From NCBI GenBank assembly GCA_963576725.1, contig OY755241.1, positions 74,145,001-74,209,000 of the forward strand: a stretch of 64,000 bases of DNA. Reading direction: 5' to 3'. Each line of letters begins with the position of its first letter. The stretch's first letter is position 1. Source of the stretch: Azorinus chamasolen (Eukaryota > Mollusca > Bivalvia > Cardiida > Solecurtidae). Below, one piece after another: positions 41,111 through 51,920 of this stretch. The notes under the pieces are model-generated. The model was not told the origin of the DNA, did not search any database, and was given only the letters and a program-made list of their open reading frames with translations. Both the position numbers and the translations under genes were made by a program.

Positions 41111-42740
41111 CATAAAATGAATGAAAGTTTATTGAAGAATTGAAGCAGACTGCAATTCTTGCAGACGAAAAATCACTCAGCATTGCAAGGATTAAGCAAG
41201 CTGTAGAGACAGATCTATAATATCGTCTGCTTGAAGTTTGTCATCATTTGAATTTCTAAAAGATCAGTTTTAGGCATTTTAACCTAAGGCAAATTTGTCA
41301 CAAGTTGTAAACAGTTTAGATTTTGGTCAGACAGTTACTTGGTATTAGATCTGAATCCAAACAGTGTGTCCCACTTTGCCAACCTCTGTTGTTTAAGTAG
41401 CTTGGATGGTAGTATTAACATTACTATTAAAAGGAAACAAGGGGTTTTGTATCCTTTATATGATTAAAAAATCACTAAAAGGAAAAAGGAGAAAGGCAAA
41501 CAAAATAAGACAAAACACTTTCTTATATTTTAATTTATATACATTTCATCATTTATTGATTTACGTGTCAGGCTTATAGTATCTTATAGTGGCTTATAGT
41601 AATGTATGTAATTTATTTCTAATTCGTATCATTTATTGCTATGACGCCGGTTACTGATTAGGGTCTGGATAAACTATTCTATGACCCTCAGGGTCTTTTC
41701 TGTTTGCAAAAGCATAGAACGGCTTATTTTTGCTCAGACCAATTGTACCCGATATCGAACTCTGAAATCGTCTTCACTATAAAATATAAAGTGAAACAAT
41801 ATTATGTGTCTAACAACCCATATACCAATGGGGGTTTTACTTCAACTTTTCACCATGATAAGCTGTCAACCTTGATGTGAAGATTTTCTTAAAGAATGTA
41901 ATTATTGCTCTGACCATTTACCAGAGTTATGGGACTCTGAACTTTACTTCACTGTATAACACATAGTCAAACGTGAGATACTATTGTTATGGGGAGGGGT
42001 GCATCAGTGTCTTGGAAACAATTTTTTAGTAAATTTTATTTTCCCTGTTGTATCCTGCCATGCTAAGTTGAATATATTTGTTACTTTATAATTTGTCATA
42101 GTGTTAATATCACCCCACAGTATATTTGGCAATTATTTATAGGGTATTTAGAATCATAAGGAATATGTCTACAATTGGTGGAAGTGTATATATGGATAAG
42201 TTAATGATGCATGCTAATTACCAGATAGTAACAGAAGTATGACCCTTACTTTCAAATATTGGAGTGATGGCTCTATACAACATTAAACTATTAATTTTGG
42301 CTCTATTGGCACAAAGTGGCAAGTTGAGCTAGCGGAATCGCCCTGTGTGTGACATGTTCATAAAACAATTCTTTAATTGTCTTCCAAACTACTGACATGA
42401 TTTTCAGTAAAAATCCACAGCAAACAACCAATATAATATATATTATGTCCGAAACCTTCAGTACTGTCAGTACTTTGATTGAGTATGTTCATGAGTAGTA
42501 ATTAAAAGTACAACACTACTCACGCCCCCTAGCACCGGCTTAAGCAGTATTCAATTGTCAAAACTTATACCATCAAAACTAAGGATCCCGAAGGACCAGA
42601 AAATATAACAACACTGAGAATGAAATACGGGGCGACTTTTTACGGCATACACACACGCACTTAACACCTGTTGTTGTGAGGTACCCTTTTATTCTTTAAA
42701 TAGAATATACGTATTACAGTAATTGTGGTCGTTGGCTTAC
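41111..42740. other. Mostly unassigned region
   Basis: Bases 41230-41360 (CCAGTTTTAGGCATTTT-like, CACAAGTTGTAAACAGTTTAG, CTTGGTATTAGATCTGAATC) match 50160-50290. Bases 42480-42560 (CTAGCACCGGCTTAAGCAGT) match 51050-51130 in reverse. A worn M1 hairpin is at 41655-41730. No gene seen. Confidence 0.35.
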
Positions 42741-42815
42741 CTTTCTAGCCACACAGTCCGGAATTGCACAGTTCTGTACTGCATCATTCAAGACAGTGGA
42801 AGGTATCAGACACAG
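42741..42815 (-). CDS. Candidate 25-codon exon
   Basis: Acceptor ACGTTACAG (42816-42824) and strong donor GTAAGC (42740) flank 75 bases, open in one frame: LCLIPSTVLNDAVQNCAIPD then CVARK, phase 0 at both ends. No family recognised and no neighbouring exon found. Confidence 0.3.
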
Positions 42816-42874
42816 CTGTAACGTTACATATCTGTAAATGGATAAGCGCGATTATCGAGAAACCAAAATATTCA

Positions 42875-45375
42875 TAGATAGATTAGATAGATTTATTTCG
42901 GTAAAAAGTGCACATAACATTGCAAAACATAACTAAGACAACATATAAAAGGCCATGTAATGCGCACTAGAAACCAAGGATTACATACAAAAGGAAAATA
43001 TTTTCCTTATTTCTATTGTGGTCCTTGATTCTAGTGGCAATACAAAGAGAGTCACGGTATCATTATAAATAACTATCACAGGTATTATCTTAAAATATAA
43101 GTATCACAGAAATATCCCTATTAACAATGTTAAGTTCAAAATATCGGTTATAGAGTGTCGATGACCATGGTTACAGATTTACACCGCAGAGTATCAGAAT
43201 AATTCATAAGAGTCATATTAAGGAATAAAGTGAAACAAACCTATCAAATTATCAAAGATAAAACAGTAATTAATAAAACTAAGCACAGATATTCAAGAAA
43301 ATGCAATAAATACAGAAGAGCCATCAATTTAAAATAAAATGTTGTATAATTTACTCTTTATCTATCAATAATTTTTTAACATCAAATTTAAATTGAATGG
43401 AAGATTTGCTTTGTCTTAAAGTCTGAGGAAGACCATTCCACAAGTGAACACCTCTGAAAAGAAATGATTTCTTACCAAATTTGTTAACTCTAGGAATGGC
43501 GTAGAGTCTGTTATCTGTGAAAAGTTAAAGAAAACTAATCTTCTTGAACACGAACAGCTGACATGTTTGATCATGGACAGCGGATATGTACAGAGCTTAC
43601 AGGAACAAAACAATCACTAAGATATACAGGAGCAGTGCCTTTAGAAATATTAAAAACATGAGAAAGAGTGATTTGATCAACTCTTTTGGATACTGTAAAC
43701 CAGTTGAGGTATTTAAAATAATATGTGCCTAAGTGTTATTTAGCGTCATAATTTAAAACAAAGCGGATCAATTCATTTTTAGTTGATTGCAGTCTATTTT
43801 TCAAATCTTGAGTAAGAGCAGGGTACCATAAACAACAAGCATAATCAAAGTGACATTGAATAAGTGCTAAAACCAAATGTTTCCTTGTATGAAAATTTAA
43901 AAATTGGCCTTTTCTGTACAAAAACTTCAGCCTGCTGTTTGCTTTAGTAATAACCGATCTTGCAATTGCCTCACAATATAGGAATTGATCTAAAATAGCA
44001 CCCAGAATGTCCCAGATATTTCACAGAGGTAGAATACTTAATATGTTGACTAAGTATATCTAAATGTGACTGATTTCTTAATTTAGGCCTAGAACCGAAC
44101 ATGATTGACTCAGTCTTACCTAGATGAAGAGAAAGTTTATTATCAATTAACCATTTGCTAAATTCATCCAGATCTTCAGACAGACAACTTTCAATTTGGG
44201 AATTATTTTTGCCAGATACTGAAATACCTGAGTCATCAGCATAAATAAAAGCTTGTTTGATACAGCACACTGCGTGTCGTTTACATCAATTAAAAACAAA
44301 AGTGGTCCCAAAATGGAGTCTTGAGACACGCCACAAGAAATACCTTCACATGGTAAAAATGTTCTTGACACATCATCTAGTTGTTGTCTGTCTGAAAGGT
44401 AAGATCTAAACCAGTCAATACTGTATTGGTGCAAACCTAAAGATTTAAATTTCATAAGTAAGACACTGTGATCAATTGTATCAAAAACTTTCTGTAAATC
44501 AAGGAGTACCATGCAAACCATATTACCTTCATCAATTTGGAATCTGATAAAGTCAGAAAGATGAATCAGACATGTATCAGTAGAAAAAAAACTCGTCTAA
44601 AGCCGGACTGAAAATTGTACAGAAGCTTATTATCATTCAAATATGTTTCAAGGTGATCAAAAAGAACTTTTTCAAATACCTTAGATAATATGGCAAGAAT
44701 GGATACTGGCATGTAATTGCTGACATAAGATCTATCATTTTTCTTATACATAGGAACAACTCGAGCTTGTTTCAAATCATCAGAGACGGATCCTTGGGTT
44801 ATTGATAAATTAATAAAATGAGTGAGAGGGCAAACTATCAAGTGAGCACCATCACGTACAAATCTAGATGGAATGTCATCCAATCCCGTAGCTTTATTAA
44901 GACCTAAGTTCCTTAAATACTTCAAAACACTATCTTCACTTACGATTGAGAATGTAAAACTATTAGGAATGACACGTTTAGAAAAATAGTAATCAAACAC
45001 AAATTTCTGGCCATATTTGCCAATACATTTTGGCAGCTTCTTAACCACACTAGACGCTATATTGGCATAAAAAGAGTTAAAATGTTTGGCAACATTAAGT
45101 TTATCAAAGCATATTCCACCATTAATATTGAGTCCTATACTACTAGCAGAAGAAAGCCCTTTTTAAAAGGCATTCCGAGCTCTTTCAAAGTTTTCCACAA
45201 TGTCTTAGAATCATTCTTATTCTGATCAAGTTTGATGATAAAATAAGATTTCTTTGCATTAAAAAATACAGATTGTGTTCTGTTCATAAGAGTTTTAAAA
45301 CCGTTAAAATCAACTTCGGATTTGGTTTTCTCATACAAGTTAAAAGCTTTATTCCTCTCATTAATGCATTTTAAA
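42875..45375 (-). mobile_element. LINE C, decayed
   Basis: Minus-strand pieces in order: linker FNAKKSYF and LWKTLKELG (45135-45338), RT fingers NKATGLDDIPSRFVRDG and ILAILSKVFEKVLF (44566-45048), VLLDLQKVFDTIDHSVLL and GVSQDSILGPLLFLI (44147-44521), FIYADDSGISV with YADD (43971-44270), and the thumb piece at 43736-43921. Five frames are needed, so it is dead. The 3' end carries ATAAATCTATCTAATCTATC (42880-42900), a microsatellite-like tail. Its 5' side is cut by the pearl-like element at 45376. Confidence 0.85.
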
Positions 45376-45735
45376 CAAGAGATGTTTGTAAAACATGTAT
45401 ACCCCCAGACCCCCTGACCTTTGATCTAGTGACCTCAACTATAGAGGTCATCTAGCGGCCATGACTAATCACCACAGCAACTTTGAAGATCCTAAGCCAA
45501 ACCACTGATCATTTATTGATCTGAAAACATTTCTAAAGTTAAGGTCATGGTGACCTTGACCATTGACCTAGTGACCTCAAAATAAATAGGGGTCATCTAG
45601 TTGTCATGACCAATCACCACAGCAAGTTTGAAGATCCTAAGCCAAACCCTTGAGCAGTTATTGATTGGAAACCATTTCACCAGTTAAGGTTATGGTGACC
45701 TTGACCTTTGACCTAGTGACCTAAAAAACAACAGG
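45376..45735 (+). mobile_element. Pearl-like element, family H (TATACCCCC ends), truncated
   Basis: Starts (as the inverse of CTCTTG) CAAGAGATGTTTGTAAAAC, with hairpin TGTTTTACAAACA and the half-palindrome TATACCCCC. Two monomers follow (GTGACCTTGACC, CACCACAGCAA.TTTGAAGAT near 45475 and 45620). It sits exactly between LINE C and the DIRS-like element. Confidence 0.65.
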
Positions 45736-46181
45736 GCTCCAAATATACCAGAGTCTCCAAGCATACTGGTACTGTTTATGGGTACCTGCTGACCACTATG
45801 AAACAATGAGGTCTGCCAGCTCTTCTGAAACCCCTTTACCTTTGAGCGCCTCCCGGATACAGTCACAGCGACAAGCCTTATCTTTTTCCCTAACGGATGC
45901 ACCTCCTGACTTGGTGGGCCAATGTGAGAAGGTCCTTGTGACGTGGTAGTCTTACAGGAAGTTTTCCAATATTAAAACAAACCAGCTTTGAGAACACCAA
46001 AGAGGAAATATCAACGAGCACTCCTCTACCTCATCCTGTAACACTTTATTCATAACTCTGCCCACTAGATTAAATGGGGGAAAAGCATATGGCCTCATAC
46101 TAGACCATGATCTACTGAAGGCATCAGTAAAACTGGCCCCTGGCTCAGGGAACCACGAAACAAAACACTCTAATCGTTTAT

Positions 46182-46802
46182 TCAATCTGGATGCAAATAA
46201 ATCCATATCTGGCCGAAAGAAGTGATGACTCTTTGACAAATAACTGTTTTCAACATCCATTCAGTTGAAGTAGAAAAATTCCTAGAATAAAAATCAGCAG
46301 TGTTATCTACACCAGGTATATGAGTAGCAGACAGGAAATTATCTCTGTGTAAAAGACCATCTCCCATTAGTATGCCTTTGAGTATCCAGATCAATGCCAC
46401 CATAACCACTAAAGAAGCACCAGTCCTACAAGTGACCTGCGCTGGCAATTGTCTAATTAACTTGCCATTCTTAATTTCTACATTTTCTGACCACCACCTA
46501 AGCTCTAATAAGCTCGACTCTGATACCTCAATTTTCTTATCAAAATCCATAGAACCTTTCAAACCAAAAATTTTGTTTATTTCAAGATCCCGATAGTGCA
46601 GCTTAGATTCGAATACCGCATAGAAGGCATTGATAATCAAGCCAATAAAAGAAGCCAAATCTCGTATAACTACGACACCCTTGGAAATCAAAATTCTAGC
46701 TTTTGTCATAATGTTCTGTACCTTTTCATGTGTAAGAAACACTTTAAATTCTACTGAATCAAGGATGATTCCAAAGAAAATAATACGCTGACATGGTACC
46801 AA
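46182..46802 (-). CDS. DIRS-like RT thumb and RNase H remnant
   Basis: IIFFGIILDSVEFKVFLTHE, then the connection domain VIRDLASFIGLIINAFYAVF, and SATHIPGVDNTADFYSR, the usual end of the DIRS RNase H. The middle of RNase H is shortened. Confidence 0.75.
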   Translation of the reverse strand: MVPCQRIIFFGIILDSVEFKVFLTHEKVQNIMTKARILISKGVVVIRDLASFIGLIINAFYAVFESKLHYRDLEINKIFGLKGSMDFDKKIEVSESSLLELRWWSENVEIKNGKLIRQLPAQVTCRTGASLVVMVALIWILKGILMGDGLLHRDNFLSATHIPGVDNTADFYSRNFSTSTEWMLKTVICQRVITSFGQIWIYLHPD

Positions 46803-47182
46803 AACTGATTTTTTTTCTCATTAATGGAAAACCCTAAGGGTTCCACGGTATCCGTAACAGTCAGCATATTTTGGGAGCAAACCCACATATCTTGGTTCAT
46901 ATTTATAGAATCATCTATATAATATGAGCAGCGTATATTCTGCTTCCTGAACCATGCAAATATAGGCTTTAAAATTTTAGTGAACAAAAAAGGAGCTATA
47001 GAAAGGCCAAATGGTAAGCTTTCAAATTTGTACAATTTCTTGTTCCAAGCAAATTGCAAATACTTTGTATCTTCCACGTGAATAGGTACTGGAAAATATG
47101 CATCGGAAAGATCCATTTTAGTAAAGTACCAAATCCAAAACAATGTTAAAGGTTTCTTGTTTGAAATGGTTATAACAAACAA
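46751..47182 (-). CDS. DIRS-like reverse transcriptase palm
   Basis: KMDLSDAYFPVPIHVEDTKY, FAWNKKLYKFESLPFGLSIA and CSYYIDDSINMNQD carry the three carboxylates of the polymerase site (D of LSDAY, DD of YIDD). Confidence 0.85.
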   Translation of the reverse strand: MFVITISNKKPLTLFWIWYFTKMDLSDAYFPVPIHVEDTKYLQFAWNKKLYKFESLPFGLSIAPFLFTKILKPIFAWFRKQNIRCSYYIDDSINMNQDMWVCSQNMLTVTDTVEPLGFSINEKKNQFWYHVSVLFSLESSLIQ

Positions 47183-47261
47183 ATTAATTTAGAAACCGGA
47201 GATTTATGACTGGTCTAAACTTGTTATTATGTTTAGGAACAATGAAAATAGTTGAGATAAA

Positions 47262-47495
47262 TTATCCTTGCTCATGAACAGTTTCAACTATAGCACCTTT
47301 AGACAAAAGGGATTTCACTTCTTCGTTGACAATACTCCATTGCTCACCCTGAAAAGGTATTTCATTAGGAATTCTATCCTGATAGGGTTGTTCAGTAAAA
47401 TCAATTGTGTAACCCGAAACTGCATTCAGAATCCAGGGGTAATTTGTAAACAATTTCCAAACATCTAAATAATAAGAGTACCTACCGAACTCTCT
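47262..47495 (-). CDS. DIRS-like RT N-terminal segment
   Basis: VWKLFTNYPWILNAVSGYTI, QDRIPNEIPFQGEQWSIVNE and LLSKGAIVETVHEQG form the approach to the RT. It breaks off at 47262 by stop or frameshift; the palm follows from 47182. Confidence 0.7.
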   Translation of the reverse strand, partial: REFGRYSYYLDVWKLFTNYPWILNAVSGYTIDFTEQPYQDRIPNEIPFQGEQWSIVNEEVKSLLSKGAIVETVHEQG

Positions 47496-47823
47496 ATTCT
47501 TGATCGTTTGGGGCTGTGGCTGTAGCTGCCACACCTCTACGTGAAGGCCTAGACCTAGACCCTCTCCAACTGCTCTGACCTCTCTGTCTAAACCGGTCAT
47601 AAGGGTGATATGTAGTTTCTCTAGACTGGAAATAACCATAGCCAGTACGCCGAGGCTGAAACCTTCCACCCCTACCACGGGGATAGAAGCCACCACGGTG
47701 TGGAAAATAATCTTTCCCAAGAGAAAACAAGGTCTCACAATTCTTAATCTCTTTGTCTATGTGGTCACCAAACAATTTCTTTGTTACTTCCGTAGACATG
47801 TTACACAAACCTGCATATTTCAA
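47494..47823 (-). CDS. DIRS-like gag C-terminal, Arg/Gly-rich
   Basis: KYAGLCNMSTEVTKKLFGDH then PHRGGFYPRGRGGRFQPRRT and SSWRGSRSRPSRRG; a basic, presumably RNA-binding tail. A frameshift near 47815 separates it from the body. Confidence 0.7.
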   Translation of the reverse strand: MKYAGLCNMSTEVTKKLFGDHIDKEIKNCETLFSLGKDYFPHRGGFYPRGRGGRFQPRRTGYGYFQSRETTYHPYDRFRQRGQSSWRGSRSRPSRRGVAATATAPNDQE

Positions 47824-48472
47824 AAGAAGGTCTTATCGTGTATCTTCTCCGAATGGAACGATTGTATTGTGTCTGACCCAACAAGGTCAAAATATCCGAA
47901 AGAACAGTTTTCACCTCTGGGTTCATACCCTGATCTCTCAAAAGATCAATTAATTTCAAAACAGAACCAAAACCAGTGGCCACCAAGTTTTGGATATCTA
48001 CCATGAGTTTATCATTCATGTGTCCCATTTTACTCATGACTTTCCATATTTCCTGATTTACAAGTGGAGGAGGAACTAAGTCACAGTTGGCCGGCACTTT
48101 ATATTTAGACACAAGAGGGTCCAACTCACACTGCTTTGAACAAGCCATATTAACAAGCTGCGCTAATGACTCAGCAACAGGAGTCCCCATATCTGGAGCT
48201 TTAAGTTTGGGTAAAGACCACCCAATGTCACCCTCGTCCGAAGGCACCTGGTTATTGTTCATACCTGTGTCAAAAAGACCAGTAAAATCTGGGGGTAGGA
48301 TACTAGAAATAAACTGATGCTCTGTGTCGGATAGCTGAATATTATTGGCATCCACTTCCACTGTCATTGGAGGATAGACAAAATTATTATTCCTAGGAAT
48401 GGGATTATAGTTCATATCTTCATGGCCAGTCAAATTCATGACCTCCGTTTCAGCGTCAGGCAGGCCTAACAA
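47801..48472 (-). CDS. DIRS-like gag body
   Basis: An acidic 220-codon frame with LVNQEIWKVMSKMGHMNDKL and NPEVKTVLSDILTLLGQTQY. Position upstream of a DIRS RT indicates a capsid-type protein; no Cys-His knuckle is present, as usual in DIRS. Confidence 0.65.
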   Translation of the reverse strand: MLGLPDAETEVMNLTGHEDMNYNPIPRNNNFVYPPMTVEVDANNIQLSDTEHQFISSILPPDFTGLFDTGMNNNQVPSDEGDIGWSLPKLKAPDMGTPVAESLAQLVNMACSKQCELDPLVSKYKVPANCDLVPPPLVNQEIWKVMSKMGHMNDKLMVDIQNLVATGFGSVLKLIDLLRDQGMNPEVKTVLSDILTLLGQTQYNRSIRRRYTIRPSFEICRFV

Positions 48473-48516
48473 ACCCCTAAGGGATGCTATGTTTTCCGGA
48501 GTAAGCTTGGAAATGT

Positions 48517-48765
48517 CTAAATTACCTGAAGCCTCTGTTTTCTTGTCCGAGACTTTTTACCTCTTTTGACCGAAGACACAATCTTACTAGGTGTCTTCGC
48601 AGCCCTCGTGGCTTTCTCCGAAGGCTTAGGTTTCGGTTTCACGACAACAGATTTGGGACGTCGTTTCTCCGACTCGCCTTTTTCTTCTCGGTCCGAAAAC
48701 CCAGAAAAGGAGCCATCCGAAGATAGCAAAGTATCCTCTAAGTCAAGGACATCCATGACATACAA
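48517..48765 (-). CDS. Small basic ORF at DIRS 5' side
   Basis: MYVMDVLDLEDTLLSSDGSF, then a Lys/Arg-rich part (SVVVKPKPKPSEKATRAAKT). Just upstream of the gag body and in another frame; likely the N-terminal end of gag. Confidence 0.5.
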   Translation of the reverse strand: MYVMDVLDLEDTLLSSDGSFSGFSDREEKGESEKRRPKSVVVKPKPKPSEKATRAAKTPSKIVSSVKRGKKSRTRKQRLQVI

Positions 48766-49005
48766 AAGAAAACTCCTAAGAGTTAAATAAAACCTAAGTT
48801 CAAATCTTCGGTCTGGACGATAGCACGCAAAGATGAAATATGATTTTGTACATATGTTTCCGGTGTGGCGCGCATGCGCTAGGGTACTGTATAAATAGTG
48901 GATGTGTTAACCTTTGAATTCCGGTCGGACTAGTTACGTACAAAATGAATTGCTTTGTATACATGCGAAAGCCGGAGGCTTTATGAAATAATGTGGGAGA
49001 CATTG

Positions 49006-49392
49006 AAATAAACCGTTAACATAGATCTTTGCAAAATGTTATGTTTGTTTCTGCAGTTAATTTATGTAAATTGGGAAAACAAATAGTTTTATTATGATCA
49101 TTTATTTTAATAAATGTTATTATGCGAGTCTTCATTAATTGCATTTAGTTGAAATTTAGGTGTTTAATAAAGCCTTTTCACCTTGCTACTAATTGTATTT
49201 ATTTATTTTAATTTGATTTTTAAAACAAATAATATCTTAAGTTAAGCAAAATTATTGTCAATCAATAATTAATGTTACTCAAAAAATTAGTAACTCTTCT
49301 CAATTTCAATTGTTAAAAAAACTAATGACCCGTTTAATTGAATTATCATCAGATATTCACACCTAGAGCTAGAATTATTTCTAAACACCTAT
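49006..49392. other. Unassigned AT-rich region
   Basis: No gene or repeat recognised. Confidence 0.3.
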
Positions 49393-49712
49393 TAACCCTT
49401 TACCTGTTTGCTTTGACAAAAATTGATCTGGGACTACGCTGTTTGCTAATGCGTAAACAATTGTTATTTCCATAAAGAGAAGTTTTAGCTTTGATAAAAA
49501 CTGTAAAATCAAATCTATATCTTGTCAAATGCAAACAGATCAGACCCTGATAAGACAGCTTCTATAGCAGCCATCTGATCTAGTCTATTCTTATTTTTAA
49601 CGCGTAAAACACATTATTTCTGTGAAGAGAAGTTTTTGCTTTGACAAAAACTGTAGAATCAGATCTATATTCCGTAGGAGTCGTCTGATCTGGGACTACT
49701 CTGTTTGCTAAT
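49393..49712. mobile_element. Cluster of three M1 MITE fragments
   Basis: TTAACCCTTTACCTG at 49393; hairpin pieces CTGGGACTACGCTGTTTGC (49428), GCAAACAGATCAGACCCTGA (49530) and CTGGGACTACTCTGTTTGC (49691); the body GCTTTGA(C/T)AAAAACTGTA repeats at 49487 and 49648. Looks like tandem or nested truncated copies. Confidence 0.6.
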
Positions 49713-50030
49713 GCTAGGATCTTCAAACTTGCTGTGGTGGTTAGAGACTATTACTCTATCATGCATATTAAATGAGTTATGGCCCGTCCACCCTTTCCTT
49801 ATTATACCCCCCTTTTGAAAAAATGGGGGTATATTGTTTTGCACATGTCGGTCGGTCGGTAGATCGATGGTTTCCGAATGATAACTAATAAACGACTTGG
49901 CATAGAATATTCAAACTTGCTGTGGTGGTTGGTCATGACAAATAGATGACCCCTATTGTTTTTGAGGTCACTAGGTCAAATGTCAAGGTCACCATGACCT
50001 AAAATGGTGAAATGGTAAAATAGCTTTATA
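49713..50030. mobile_element. Pearl-like element, family H, 5' part
   Basis: Palindrome TATACCCCCCTTTTGAAAAA then TGGGGGTATA (49804-49834), a GGTCGGTCGGTAGATCGATG microsatellite, one monomer (AAACTTGCTGTGGTGGTTGG, GACCTAAAATGG). A loose monomer end lies before it at 49715-49770. Confidence 0.6.
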
Positions 50031-50046
50031 TGAGGGAAAGGGTTAA
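50028..50046. mobile_element. M1 MITE right end
   Basis: ATATGAGGGAAAGGGTTAA only. Confidence 0.5.
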
Positions 50047-50049
50047 AAG

Positions 50050-50290
50050 ATTTTTAAAGATATTTTTATTGGTCATTTCACACAAAAACTGGCATTATGT
50101 ACTGCCTAGCACTTTATTTGCATATATACCTGGATCAAGGTATAATTGCATAGCTTTATTGACGTCATTTGAATTTCTCAACGACCAGTTTTAGGCATTT
50201 TGAGCTAAGGCAAAAATGGCACAAGTTGTAAACAGTTTAGATCTTGGTCAACCAGTCACTTGGTATTATATCTGAATCCAGTTCAAGTTT
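50050..50290. repeat. Dispersed repeats shared with 2287-2400 and 41230-41360
   Basis: The left part matches 2287-2400; the right part (GGCACAAGTTGTAAACAGTT, GTCACTTGGTATTATATCTG) matches 41230-41360. So one composite repeat is split elsewhere in the window. Confidence 0.55.
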
Positions 50291-50384
50291 ATTCAGCAGT
50301 GACAGGGTGAAAGCAGTGCACTAAGCTTCTTTCATCTGCTAGAAATGTTGTCCACTGAAAAATGTCAATATATTACTGTAACTC

Positions 50385-50416
50385 AGGTGAGCGATATAGG
50401 GCCAATGGCCCTCTTG
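50385..50416 (+). mobile_element. Pearl-like element, family C, 3' end only
   Basis: CTCAGGTGAGCGATATA, hairpin GGGCC-AAT-GGCCC, CTCTTG then TTT. Confidence 0.65.
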
Positions 50417-50880
50417 TTTGTGTGTGTGTCACCCTGCTTTAGCAGAGCGACACATAGGTAATCACTTCACTGTCATCTATCTGGCTATCTGTCTGTCATG
50501 CTTTTTCGTTACGCCTGTCTGTTACACTTGTTCTTCAATTGGCGTTTGTCTACCTTCGAACACCCTTGTTATTAAGTTTTCTTTATGTTCTGTTTTATTG
50601 AATATTTTAGGGTTTTTCTTTCTGGTTCTGTAAAACATCTTGGTCTACTCTGTGTGCAAATTTTTATCCATTACCTGTTGAATATTTATTATGTCAATAA
50701 GCCTTTACTCTGTGAATTATTATCTGTTTGCATAGAGTGTTACAGTCATCCAGAAATAGTTGAAGACGATATGTCACTGAAAAAGCAGAAAAAGTAGGAG
50801 TAGAACAAATTGACATTAAAGTAAAAACTCACTAGTTCACTCAAAATAAGTATCATATCAGTTTTTGGACAGGTGATAGC

Positions 50881-50992
50881 TTAACCCTTTCCTTCATATA
50901 AACACTTTTAACACTTTTGCAAACAGTAGACCCAGATTAGACAGCTCCTGTAGGAGCCATCTGTTCAGGGGCTGTCCCGTTTGCTCATGAGC
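50881..50992. mobile_element. M1 MITE, subtype a, right end lost
   Basis: TTAACCCTTTCCTTCATATA start and hairpin with GACAGCTCCTGTAGGAGCC; ends at GTTTGCTCATGAG. Confidence 0.65.
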
Positions 50993-51839
50993 TTCGCAGT
51001 GTTGTTATACTTTCTGATCCTTCGAGATCATGAATTTCAGTTCTTCTTGTTCTGAAAATTGAATACCGCTTAAGCCGGTGCTAGGGCTGTGAGCAGTGTT
51101 GCACTTTCAATTACTGTTCATGAACAGACTCAATAAAACCGAGTCTGCAATTCTCTCTTTTTCTGTTGGAATTTTTGTTCTCGGGGGATCACCTCCCTTC
51201 AGAATTTATAATAGATCTGACTCTACAGTTTCTACCAATCCCAAAAAATCCTGTGTACATATGCTACTGGTATTATAAAACTTCCGTAAATTAATAGGGA
51301 ATCGACCGGTCGATTCGCTCTACGGTAGATGGTTAAGCCCAAAAAACTCGTGTCAAAAGTGAATTAGGCTATTTCAGGAGTTTTCATTGGAAAGCATTGA
51401 CAAGCGCCGAAAATCCGAATTTGACATGTAATTTTTTGAGAAATTCTCATGATTCGGCGAGGCGGGTACATGTACCGTTGACATATTGGCGGCCTAAAAC
51501 GAAAGTACGAGTGTGAACATATTTGTGACTATCAGGATTAAAAGCAAAGGTAAAAATGATATTTTGAACGACATTATTTGTTTTAATTATATTATGCATG
51601 TGTTGTGACCTAATAATCTACAGTTGCACGTGATTAATGGCTTTCGGCATAATTACACCGTTTTGGCATATATGGTTTTAACTTCACGCCAGCAGCGAAA
51701 AATAATGATAAACGGGATAATTTGATTGAAAAATAAGCTTGCGTGATGTTAAATTATTTGGACTAGTATGGCCCCCTACAAAAATAATACTTACAAAATG
51801 CAATTTTCCAATACTTTAAATCCCAGAAAAGTCCCATTT
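50993..51839. other. Unassigned region
   Basis: 51050-51130 is the inverse of 42480-42560. GAATCGACCGGTCGATTC at 51300-51317 is a perfect palindrome. No gene seen. Confidence 0.35.
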
Positions 51840-51920
51840 TGTAGAGTTTCAGATTTGTCTGATCTTGGTCTACTCTGTTTGCAAATGCGTGAAAACGCGT
51901 TCATATGAGGGAAAGGGTTA
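51840..51920. mobile_element. M1 MITE, right end
   Basis: CTTGGTCTACTCTGTTTGC, GTGAAAACGCGTTCATATG, GAGGGAAAGGGTTA. Confidence 0.6.

Larger units (their letters stand above)
45736..49005 (-). mobile_element. DIRS-like retroelement, decayed, no recombinase seen
   Basis: Read leftward: a Lys-rich ORF (48517-48765), a gag-like protein (47801-48472) running by frameshift into an Arg/Gly-rich tail (47494-47823), RT start (47262-47495), RT palm (46751-47182), RT thumb plus RNase H (46182-46802) and a post-RNase H region (45690-46260). The RT words (LSDAYFPVPIHVEDTKYLQF, ESLPFGLSIAPFLFTK, YYIDDS) are typical of DIRS, not of LINEs or LTR elements. DIRS elements integrate by a tyrosine recombinase; that gene would lie left of 45690 but family H pearl sequence and LINE C are there instead. 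A short palindrome AAAGCCGGAGGCTTT lies at 48970-48984. Confidence 0.8.
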
